Part shown: positions 42,532 through 54,200 of the stretch, one piece after another | How the letters are laid out: every line of letters begins with the position of its first letter | Position numbering within the stretch: the stretch's first letter is position 1 | DNA from: Beroe forskalii | Taxonomy: Eukaryota; Ctenophora; Nuda; Beroida; Beroidae | NCBI GenBank assembly: GCA_011033025.1 | Contig: WFMF01000460.1 | Coordinates: 1-64,000, forward strand | DNA length: 64,000 bases | Direction of reading: 5' to 3' | Translations under genes and position numbers: made by a program | The notes under the pieces: model-generated | Seen by the model: only the letters and a program-made list of their open reading frames with translations | Database searches by the model: none | Told to the model about the DNA's origin: nothing

Positions 42532-43637
42532 AAAGGCCCCCAACTGCCGGAATACCATGGACAAACAAAACCCGTAATTGGAACACATTTTTAAATTATT
42601 AATAGTCAAATGGTCGCCAAAAATGTACCGTTTAAAAAACATGTTCCAGGGGTAACCCCAAAACCCCTAACTAGTCGGTACATCCCGGGTACGTACCCCT
42701 CGGGCTTTTTCCCAAATTTTTGGGATAAAGAGGTGAAGCTTGCAACAAACGAAGATCAATGATCAAGGTAATTAAAGCAAATCACTGAGGTATTTACAAC
42801 ATCGAGAGTCAAAGCCACTTAGAGTCAAACTCCGATCTTCCAGAATCAAAGGCAAACAGAGTCAGAATAACAAGAGTCAAGGCAACAAGAGTCAAGGCAA
42901 CAAGAGTCAAGGCAACCAGTATAATGCAACCTGAGTCAGTGGTCAAGGCAACCAGTGAGTCCAGAGCAAACAACGAATCGCATAGCAGCATCAAGGAAAT
43001 GGGTAATCTGCAGATGAGATGGGTGTTGACCCTGCTTGGTCCTGTTCACGACCAGGCCTATAGGCTGTATGACATAGAACGAACCAGACACCCCAATCCA
43101 AGCACAGACAGTTTCCAATCTGTCCAACCCCTGCATGCTAGGTATATGGGTCACGTGACCAGTACCCAACAGGGGCCGACACCCATCCTATCAGTAAATC
43201 ATTTTTCCTTGATGCTGCCATGCGATCCTTTGTTTTGCTCTGACTCTCTTTTCCTTGACTCACTGACTCAGGTTGCCTTATATACTTGTTGCTTGACTCT
43301 CTTTATGATTCTAGAAGATCGGAGTTTGACTCTGGTGGCTTTGACTCTTGATGTTGTAAAATACCTAGTGGTTTGCTTCAATTGCCTTGATCATTGACCT
43401 TTGTTTGCTGCAATCTTTGCCTCTTTATCGCAAGAAATTTGGGAATAAATGCGCGCGCAGAGGCGGTACAATACCGCGGTATGTACCGACTAGTTAGATT
43501 TGTTCCGGGTAATTATACCGCGGAACATGTTCTAACTAATCGGTACATACCGTGGTACATACTATGGTATATACTCGACTAATTAGGACATGTTCGCGGT
43601 ACGTACCGTGGTACGTACGCGGTATGTACCGACTGGG
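42532..43637. mobile_element. foldback element, right arm only
   Basis: Long inverted arms (about 42560-43010 and 43195-43637) pair over words such as GATAAAGAGG and AGTCAAACTCCGATCTTC. Outer tracts have repeated GGTACATACCG-type palindromes. The left arm is uninterrupted at the corresponding GGTTAGACATCGTC (about 6700). Possible 3-bp GTC flanks. Confidence 0.75.
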
Positions 43638-44616
43638 GTCTAACCCACAAGCCGCGCAACTCACGGTCAGCAACTTTGCGCGCGGCATCGGAAGGTCTAT
43701 CAACGATTGACAAGTTTTCCCATTTGATAACCAAATTCTGCTAGCATGTAATAATTTTCTAACTTTAAGAGCCTTCCCAAAAAGCTAAAATCAACATCCT
43801 GAAAATAAGGAAATCAATTTTGAGCAATAAGTTGACCTTATACTTATCAAATAAAATAAAATTTGATGTAGTTCGATTCTCTGCTAGAACCTCAATAGTT
43901 ATTAGGCAGTATTAGTGATACCGCCTATAATAATGATAATAAAAGGCGATATTATTGTAAAATTGATTAATAATTCTATGAGGCAAAAATTAGGGACCTG
44001 TTCCTCTGATTATCAATCAGTTAATCGCACTAATGAGTTAATAAAATATTCCATCAGCCATACGTGCATTTTACTATTTATACTCGGTTTTAACTTCATG
44101 AGACCTGAATTCGTTCCCCTGCTTTTTTAAGTTTTTTATTCCACATTTTATGCCCATTCAATCTCAAATGGGTAGCCGTCACCATGTTATAGAATTGAAG
44201 AATATTTATAAAATGCGCAGACACACGCCTATCGGATCCATTTTGGGGTACTTCTCGAGGTGAAGCCCGAGGATGTATCCAGTTTCGACCCGCAGCCTGA
44301 AATGAGTGGTCTTTAAAACCAATATGGATCAATATGGTCTGTGTCGACGTCATTTTCGTTAAAATTAAAAGTAGTACACCTCTCCCAAGCTTGTTTTAGC
44401 GAAACGTGTAAGTTTGAAGTTATACCCCTTACAAGCTTGTTTTTTAACTTGTTTTAGCGACCGTGTAGAAGTTTAGTTATACGGTCTCCACTGGATACAA
44501 GAGCAAAAAGCTTAAAATTAAATTTGATTTTTATAAAGGAGCACTCAAAAATCTACTGGCGTTGGATCCGGACGAGGTCGTCAGGGCCAGGTGGGAAAAA
44601 TACTGTTGTTGATCAA

Positions 44617-45547
44617 ACAAGAATTGCGCCTGTCGGCACAATTCTTGTTGTCCGTTGTTCCGCATGCAGGCCTTAATTTCCTCCCCATCATCTAATGAAA
44701 GAAGGGTCCACGAAATCACGAATCACAGAAGAATCACAGCTTAATTGAAGTTCCTTGTGCCATATATGCATAACTTTGTGGAGGCGCGTAGGTTTCACGT
44801 CATGATTATCAGTTCACGAAAGCCGCGCATGTTACGTTATTCGTTGCAATGATCTGAGATTTCTTTTGAGAAGTTTTATTTCATTTCATGTGAGTTTTTT
44901 GTAACGTTTGCAGTTTGTTCTTGCGTACTCACTGCGTACGCATTTGCCTTTATGAAAGCATGAATACGCTGCTTCTTTGATATTAATGGAATTAATAGGT
45001 TTAATTGTGGTTTTCTCCGACTTTCGAGATGTCAGATGATCATTTGATCAGTCCTAGTCCTCATGATTCAATGACTTATACTTTTTACTAAAATAGTTGT
45101 TTTTTCACTTTTGTTGTTAAAATGTCGGTAATAGAGTAAGAAAAATAGGTCATAGCCTTATGTCCCAATAGTCTCCCCCTGGCGGCAAAAGTTCATGTTC
45201 TGAGAGCCATGCCATTCGGGCGGCTAAGGTAAGTGACTAATGTTCTGATAACTTGATATTGATAAACGCCTTGAAGCGGCTGAAAGCACTATAGCTAAAC
45301 CTCTGATCATTCTTGGTGACTGTCAGACTGAGTTTAAGAATCATGAAATTGGTGAGACGAGACACCGGCCAAATCATTTTTATGACTTAGTATTATAAAA
45401 GGAGCAATCGGGCTTTTCAAATTACAGTAGTTGTATTGTAATCTGTACCTCATATACACATATCATATTTCTCACCTTCCCTAAACCGATCTCTGCCAGC
45501 CCCTCTTCAATGCCTTTTGTAAAACAAAAGGCGTTTGGAGGAAAAAT
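44617..45547 (-). mobile_element. family E repeat, right-arm counterpart of 4783-5713
   Basis: Inverted copy with the same ends (CAAGAATTGCGCCTG and GGAGGAAAAATAG). Confidence 0.72.
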
Positions 45548-47083
45548 AGTTGGTCTCAGCTAGCTGTTTCCAGTTTTCGGTCGGGGGTATAATCCCGTTC
45601 CATGATCTCAGCTGTGACCGTAGACCTTCGATAATAAATAATAAACTCGGCACGCCTCGTCCATTATCCAACTTACACAGTCTCGGCTGTCGCCTCAACC
45701 ATGTAAGTTGCGGTATACAGTCACCACTTCGACATTTAACCGCTTATTATACGGTCTCCACTGAATAACAGTGCAAAAAGCTTAAAATGAAATTTTATTT
45801 TATAAAGGAGCACTGAAAAATCTATCAATAGGATTTTAACTCTTACTTCAGTCTAATTTCAAAGCATTTGAAATGAAAACTGTTTACAAAGATGATAATG
45901 AAATCCAGTATGCAGGGATCAGCCCCCAGAAGCTGGACGTTTTCAACCGAATAGAATTGTCATCTCAATAAGATTTTTCATATCAATAAGATTTAAATTC
46001 CAAAGTATTTAACATCTCAATAAGATTTAAATTTAAGTATTTGACCCTTATTTATGATGAAAAATGTCTGCAGAGATGAAAATTAAATCTAGTGAGCAGG
46101 GGCGTGGGGGCAGCTGGTGCTGTATGATATATAGGGCATCACTGCGATGAACATTCTAGTATATTCCTTTAGTGATAGCCGTGACCTCCTTCTGGTCCCT
46201 CGTGGCAACACGCTGAACCTGCGCTACAGGCATTTCCTGTGCCGCAACCTCCCTTTGCACGTCCTGTACAACCTGTACGTTCTCACTCCTCGTCAGCACT
46301 GCATTGCCTAGTACATTCCCCTTGTTTCTAAACACATCATTCACCTGTTTAAGATTCGATTCAAGGGCGTCCTCAATCCGTTCCAGCTTCCTCGCGACAC
46401 GAGAGGCTACCTCAAAGTCACTCAAGTAATAGGCGTTTTTATACCCTACCTATGTCAAGGTTTTCGCTCTTCATTCAGCCATACAACATTATTTCTTTCC
46501 ACTCGGGTCTGGCGACTCTCGTCCGGATTGAACACCTTTATAGATTTTTGAGTGCTCCTTTATTAAATTAAAGCCTTCTAAAGTTTTTTTCCATTCATCG
46601 GATTTTTTTTATTGCCGTTTGACTCTTTTACCCTCTACTTCGGTTTCAATTACTTAAGAAAAATACTGCACGCGTCACTTTTGAAGGGGATATATATCGA
46701 TAATTATCACACCCGAATTATAACCACGGGAGGGTGATAATTTTCTTTATTCTCTTCTTAGCTCAGCGAAGTGAAACGAACTTTTTCTGAAATTCAATTA
46801 ATTTCGTCGAAACTTCAACGTCGTCATGAAATATGACAATGATATAGAATTAACTAAATGAATACGAAAAATCATAAAATTAGATATTGTAAATTAAAAA
46901 ATTGAAAAATTTAATAAATAGATAAATTCGATAAATTAATGTGAAAATCACAGAAACTAATTGACATGTAACTGCTTAATGCCCTTCTTTTTCGACCTAA
47001 CAAGGATACTCTATAATATATAATAATGATAAATAAGTTTTCATATATTTTTATTGGTAATGAACTTCAGGTAACCAGGTGTT

Positions 47084-48295
47084 ATGGGTCGTTTGAAGAG
47101 GCAGATCAATTGCATATCACTTGGTTTACTATCTCTTATCATTGCTTTTAGTGGCGTGGAAAGCCAGAGGAACTGTGACGGACAGTCAAATCTTACCTAC
47201 ACACTACCATGCAATGAGTTTATAGATCCATTCATCAACATGAGAGACACACTGGATGTGTTGGAGGCAGGCTCTGAGAAGAGCTGTGGGATAAAAATCC
47301 CTACTGATCTTGCTACAATGCGCAAGCCCGGTGAGAGTGGTGGCTGCAAACCAGATGCAGCTGACAATACAACACAAACCACATTGTGGAAAACCACGTT
47401 TGGATACAATACAGCTACTGCTATTGCTGACGTAGCTTTAGAATGGGATGATGCTGCAGCTTCCCCACCAATTCCAGATGCACAAGCCATCAAAGAATTG
47501 GAAGATGCACTGGATGAAATCATTGGACCTGGTAGAGCTGAAGATGTAAGTAAAGCCACAAAAACCTCCAAAAATGTTGGAGCTATCTCAAAAAAGCTGG
47601 GAAAGGCTGGAAAGTATATGAAAAAAGGATTGAAAGTGTTAGGGACAGTAGCGAGTGCATTTCAATTCATTGGACCGATTATGGGCATAGCACTGATGTT
47701 CATGCCCCAAGACAAATCCTCTGAATTGACAGCAATTGAGTCAGGTTTTGCAAGAATGGATGCAAGAATGGATGTGATGTCTAAACATTTGGATACCCTT
47801 GGTGCCAATACAGAATGGCATTCTCACATCGGAAAGATCTTGACATTACAATCAGACACTATGTTACTGTCTGAAAAATATGATAGTCTAAGTGTCCTGT
47901 TGAAGAAGACTGATAGGACCAGTGAGATGTCGACAGATATCAAATCTAAGATAGAAGACCTGGTAAATTCTGTAATGGAAGCTGGAATAGATAACAAATT
48001 GGATGAAGCATTTAACCTACTCATGGGGCGGTTGAGTTCAAACGAAGGAAAATCTCTGTTAACTGTATTGATGGAAAAGACAAACAATGATTGCAGTAAG
48101 ATACTGCCGTTCTCGAGTTCTCTTACACAAGTCTTGATGGGTGCTCAAAAGCTAGTTTACTTTCGAGAAATAAACCAAGGTCTTTGTACCCCAGAGGATG
48201 ACTTAGGATACCCAAAGATGATCCATGACGTCTACAAAGCTTCTACTGATGCATTCCTTAAGTGTCTTAAAAACGCTGATCTACACGCAGCAGAG
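47084..48295 (+). CDS. cephalotoxin-like gene exon 1
   Basis: 404 codons from ATG at 47084 to the donor GAG|GTAATA. Residues 1-27 form a signal peptide. Cys-containing residues 28-90 are followed by a basic linker, hydrophobic residues 183-207 (VLGTVASAFQFIGPIMGIAL) and a heptad-like helix (ELTAIESGFARMDARMD). The frame runs past the donor into repeat sequence, so the exon end is set by the donor and by the phase-0 match to exon 2. Codon use is AT-rich, unlike UTP20. Confidence 0.85.
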
Positions 48296-51200
48296 GTAAT
48301 ATTATATTTTTTCCCTCCCCACTGGCCTTTTTGTGAATACAAAAAGGCAAATGAGAGGGTTGGCAGAGATCGTGGTTTGGGAAGGTTAGAAATAGGATAT
48401 GTGTATAGCAGGTTCAGATTTGCAATAGAAATACTGTAATTTCTGGAAAGTGCCCGGATTGCTCCTTTATAATATCAGTCGCGAAAATGTCCCTCCCTCC
48501 GTCCGTCCGTCCGTCCTTCCGTCCGTCCCCTTATCACAAATCTTCAAAATCACGAATTTTATAATCATTGGCTGTCGTTTGTCAAAACTAAAGTCTGACT
48601 TGGTTTATCTGTGGAAAATGCTCAAATTCTCTAAAATTATGATAAACTAGCAGGCCCGTTGGGCCTGCCAACACACAGCTCACTCGGCGCTGCTACGCAG
48701 CACCTCGTTCGCAAGTTTTATTAAACACTGCCATTCGAATTGATTGGATACTTTTTACCGCATCAAAAAATTCCAATTTGGTCAAAAGTTATGCGCAAAA
48801 ATCAAATATTCAAAAATATTTATGAAGGAGCAGAGTGGAAAATAGATCGAATTCGTCGGTTATAGTCTTAGACGTGCTAAACCATGTGAGTTTTGTTCCA
48901 GCGTTCCGTTTTGATTGCAAGATGATGTTAATTATGGCAACTGATTCTCATACTGACACTGACATTGGATAATTTGTTTTGTTCGCAGGCCAGGAACTGT
49001 ATTCGAAATCTGCTACACCTACATTCGACTCGATTGAATTGTGCACACCTTGTAACCTTAATAACGGTTATTTTTACAACTGCAGCTACTACTGTTTTCA
49101 CCGACTCAACTTTGATTATCGACCAACCTCTGCCAAACTGAAAGCAATGCAACTGCAATATCCTCCGTTATTCAAGTTATACCCATTCCCCATCTTGAGA
49201 TCTTAAATTTGAAGTTAAGGAAACGTCAAAAAATCTCAAAAAGCTACAGCACAGCATTAAACAGTCGTAGCGTAATAGAAAGCACTCGCATAGAACTGAT
49301 CATAATCTGCACGTGCGAAAAATTGGTTTCCATAGCAACGGCGCGACTTAGCCCAGCTTAGCCTTCGTTTCCCTTGATATTTTCTTGGCAAGGTCAAATT
49401 TAATTGTATACGGCGGCACAGACAAACATAATTCACGTGCGCTTACGAAATTATATAAGAGATTCTAAATTGAAAGGCTGTTGAAGAATTCGTGACATAA
49501 AAAGTTGGGCTATGGATTGAGGGATAAGATGATAAGGCTTCGGTTCTGTATTAGTTTTAGTACCAAACTGTATCACTATTCGACTGTATACTGAATACGG
49601 TGGGTCGATGTGATTTGTGGAAAACGAGTGATTCTTTTCGGAACGAGTGACAGCATTGAAACAGAAAGCATGAAATTTGAAATTTTGAAGATCAGATGAA
49701 AAGTGACATCAACAGTCAAGAAAATACAGCGCGTGAACAAACGGTTACACAATCTGATGCGAAACGTAAACCAATTCAACGAAATGGCGCGAAATCTACA
49801 ACGAACTGATTACAACAACTTGGTACATAAGAACGCGCGCGCAAGAATTTCAGAAGAAATGGCACGTGCCAAGGCATGTTCTCGGTGGTCGCGCGCAGCA
49901 TTGGCGCAATATTTATACTTCTACTAGGAGTGCCTGTTGTAGAATGATGCTAAGGTTACATCAAGCACCGCCGGGGAGGGAAATTAAGCGCCTGCATACG
50001 GGTACATCCCACAAACAAGAATTGAAGAATTATTAAGCCCGCAGGCGCAATTCTTGTTAATTTTGTTGAGCTCGCAAAGCAATAGTTACCAATGAGTGTG
50101 CATGGATCGACCGAAAGATCCGCCGAAAGAATGCGCAAATTTCAACAAAAATTCAATGAAAAGCAAATTACAGCATTTGCGCGTTCTTTTGACGGATTTT
50201 TCGATTAATTCATGTGTACAATGTACAGTGTACACATATGCGTAATCCCTGTTATAATATGATATGTTGATATGCATTTTTAATGTCTTTTTTAATATTT
50301 AATTTAATTTAATTGAAGTATACAAATGTAGAACATGTTAGTTTATAGTTTAACTAGAAGGCCCGTTGGGCCTTCTAGGTCACAGGAAAGGCATAGCATA
50401 AGCATTAAGCAATGCAGCAAAGTTTAATGATTTGTGGTCTTGTCACTGACTCACGGAACATGAATCAAATCGAATTCAGAAATCATCAATATCCAATGGC
50501 AAATTGAATGAGTTGAGTATAAAGTAATTCGTTGATTAACAATCAATACAACTTCACAATGTGATTTCATGGCCAAAAGTTGAATTCAATGCTCTACGTG
50601 CAAAATCTTCCATTCGATTCGTGATTAGGTATTGCTAATTCCTAGGAGTACATCGCCGTGATGGCCGACTGGTCTAAGGTATCGAGTTCAAGTGCAGCTA
50701 TTGTGGGTTCGAATGAGTGCCGGGAAGACTTTTTTACTTAGTTACAAATTTTACAATTTTGCCTTTGCTTTATGAAAAAAGTCATTTTGACTTGTATATA
50801 CACCATAAAAGTCCGTCTGATGCTGCTTAAGGCCTTTTACAAATACATCATTAGAAATTCTAATCTGATGACCAAAAACTAAGACAAATACGACGCAAAT
50901 AACGGACATCTTAACATTAGACTTAAACCAGCCACTTTTGCAATAAAATTCAGTCGGCTAGCCACTAAAAATTTTAATGCCACTGGGTCACTGGGTCAGC
51001 AAGCCTCTGAAAACACAATTTGTGAAAAATCACAGAATGTCTACTTCAAAGCTCACTCGGCGCTGCTACGCAGCACCTCGTTTGCAAATTTCAAAAACCA
51101 CAATTCAATTTTAATGAAAAAATTTTACCGCATCAAAAAACTCCGATCCGTTCAAAAGTTATTAATAGAGATCGCGCAACGTAATCAAAACACCATTAAC

Positions 51201-54200
51201 AGAAATGAGCGCGCGCGCAATTCTCCGTGCACGTGTCACCATGGTTACCCGCACAAATCGTAATGCGCGCGCGTTCCGAAGATGTTTCCGCCGTTACGAC
51301 AAACAAAAAAACAGAGAATGGCAAATTATATTAGAGATAACCAAAAATTAAAAATTCAGGACTTGAAGCTAAAGCATATCGAACGTGGAGCTGGAGCATT
51401 GGGTGCCATACTCAACGAGATGGAAGAAAAATACTCTATTTATACTTGGGCTACTGTCAGAGAAAAGTTTGATCAGAAAAAGGATAAAGATGAATATTAC
51501 GTGGAGCTAGTAGGAAGCGGATATACTCAACAAATTGAACTTTCCGACAACTCTGAAGATGAAAATAAAAAGGAGCGCCTATACTTATACCAGGTGACAA
51601 GGTCTACGTCAGATCAAGTCGAGGAGGCATCAGCTAGGATATTCAAGGTAGCCAAGGCATGGAAGGCAGAGTTTGAGGCAGGTAATAATGGGCTGGTAGA
51701 CTACGGATCATGCAAATACAACAATAATAGCACAATTAAAACGACAATATTTGATGAAACCAGCAATCAAGAAGTGCTTATGAGGATAATAAATGTACTG
51801 AAAAGCAATGATGAGCTCCTCAAGACCCTACTTGAAAACAATATGATGACTGTGCTGTTGCATTCGGAGAAGGGGGCAGTGGATACTATGGGATGGCATT
51901 TTGATCTCAACTTTGAAGTACCTTATCAGACAAATAGTACAGGTGGATATCAAACCACGGATATGTGCTCTTTGAAAACGTTCAGAGTTGCATTCCTATA
52001 TACCTTCAGAGACACTGCACCTTTTATCTGTAACCAGGAACATGGTGAAAGACGCTACTTAGGCAGAAACGGGGCTATACCATATTGCGTGTGCAGAATG
52101 GGATATGGTGGGGATGACTGTAACATACCTTTAAAGAGCACTCCTTCCGTCGAAGACAACGAAATGCTGTCAGTAATTCGAAAATATAAGGTTCCTGGTA
52201 TGTTTGACTTGGAGGAAACCATCAGTGACAACACCAAGAAACTGATAGATGAAATGGAAAGGAATAAACTGCAAACATTTGAAGAGATACATGACACCCA
52301 AACTTACCTTTCAAAAGTTGGTAGTCCGGGTAGTCGTGACTACCGGGAAATTTTTTTGATTTACCGGGAAATTTTTCAAAAATCGAGATTTTTCGAAAAT
52401 TTTCATTGGAATCTTCCCAGGATTAAGTCTGGTACTTTTCAGTTATTTTCCAGTAGTTTTTATTTTAAGATTTTCCCAGTGGTAGGAAATCTTCGTAGTG
52501 GTAGGAAATCTTCCCAGTAGTAGGAAATATTCCCAGTGGAAGGAAATCTTCCCAGTGGTAGGAAATCTTCCCAGTGGTAGGAAATCTTCCCAGTGGTAGG
52601 AAATCTTCCCAGTGGGTGAAACAACTTCCCAGTGCTACTAAATCTTCCCAAGTTCCCAGTGGTACTTGGTATGAAATCTTCCTAGTGGTAGGAAATCTTC
52701 CCAGTGGTAGGAAATCTTCCCAGTGGTAGGAAATCTTCCCAGTGGTTAGAAATCTTCCCAGTGGTAGGAAATCTTCCCAAGTTCCCAGTGGTGGAAATCT
52801 TCCCAGTGGTAGGAAATCTTCCCAGTGATAGGAAATCTTCCCAGTGGTAGGAAATTTTCCCAGTAGAGTAGAAAGCATTGAATGTATTCACCTGTGGCAG
52901 ACTGTTAAATTAATCAGTCCACCGCAAATTATCAATACCGAATTGAATTTAGAGGCAGATTCAGATACAAAGAACCCTGAAAATTTTCGCCTGCGGCAGG
53001 CTGTTGTGATCAAATTTTGTTGATAAATTTGTCTTAGACACAGCCACAGGTGTGAAACATTGGAAATGTTGTAATCAAATTATCGATACCGAAATAACTT
53101 AAGAGGCAGATTCAGATGCAAAAACCCAAAAATTTTCGCCTACGGCGAGCTTTTGTGATCAATAATGTATTACCAAATTGATCTTGGAGGCAGATTTAGA
53201 TGCAAAAAACCTAAAAATTTTCGCCTGCGGCAGGCTGTTTTGATCAAATTTTGTTGATAAATTGGTCTTAGACACAGCCACAGGTGTGAAACATTGAAAA
53301 TGTTGTAATCAAATTATCAATAACGAATTGACTTTAGAGGCAGTTTCAGATGCAAAAACCCAAAAAATTTTCGCCTGCGGCGGGCTTTTGTGATCAAATT
53401 ATGTTACACAACTGGTCTAGACACAGTCAGGGTTGTGAGACATTAAAAAAATTTTCGCCTGCAGCAGGCTATTGTAATCAATAATGTATTACCAAATTGA
53501 ACTTGGCGGCAGATTTAGATGCAAAATAACCTTAAAATTTTCGCCTGCGGCGGGCTGTTTTGATCAAATTTTGTTGATAAATTGGTCTTAGACACAGCCA
53601 CAGGTGTGGAACATTAAAAATTTTCTCCTGCGACGGACTGTTGTTATCAAATTATCAATACGGAATTGACTTTAAAGGCAGATTCAGATGTAAAAAACCA
53701 AAAATTTTCGCCTGCAGCGGGCTGTTGTGATTCATTATGTGGCTCAATTGGTCCTAGACAGTCTTCAATGTGAAACTTTGAAAAAATTTCGCCTGCGGCG
53801 CTCAGAAAGATCAGTTAAGACTTAGGATTACCATTTATATGTGGTATTTTTTGCGAGCGAAGTGAGCAGGCCACAAAATCATAAAAACGGGTCTCAGAGG
53901 AAATTAAAGAATTTCTGGATGCACGCACATGGGTATTTTTGCGAGCAAGCGGCAGGCCCTGAAAACCAAAAAATTGGATTTAGTGGGAAAAATTTTGGCC
54001 ACTACCGGGAAGAAAAATGCTTTTGAAAGGTAAGCACCCAAATGCTGATGAATGAGCATAAAAATGCTATACTTTCAGCTCAATCTGTAATGCTTGACCA
54101 ACTAAAAGATGAAAACAGTAAGTTCCTTGAAGAGATTAGAGGTTTTAAGGAAGCATTCGATTTTGCACTGGATAAAGACCGAAATGAAAGAGCTTTACAA

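Larger units (their letters stand above)
39268..47093. repeat. right arm of the inverted duplication
   Basis: Inverted copy of 1-8611. It has its own insertions (40793-42288 and 42532-43637) and lacks those at 169-526, 615-1386 and 1687-3770. Similarity is high at 43.7-47.1 kb and poor, with many homopolymer-type changes, at 39.3-40.3 and 42.2-42.7 kb. Confidence 0.92.
52303..54034. mobile_element. DNA transposon inserted in a coding exon (CTTACCTTTCAAAAG family)
   Basis: 15-bp inverted ends CTTACCTTTCAAAAG, with CACCCAAA at 52295-52302 and 54035-54042. The interior has a 19-bp minisatellite (52485-52865) and the satellite otherwise seen at 13270-14390. No transposase frame. Confidence 0.9.

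Noticed and set aside
50655..50735. Functional tRNA-Leu/Ser
   Set aside because: A and B boxes are imperfect and the acceptor stem does not close; kept only as a degenerate tRNA-like sequence.
52460..52891. Minus-strand frames of 60-140 codons rich in HWEDFLPLGRFPTTGKI
   Set aside because: Translation of the 19-bp minisatellite inside a transposon.
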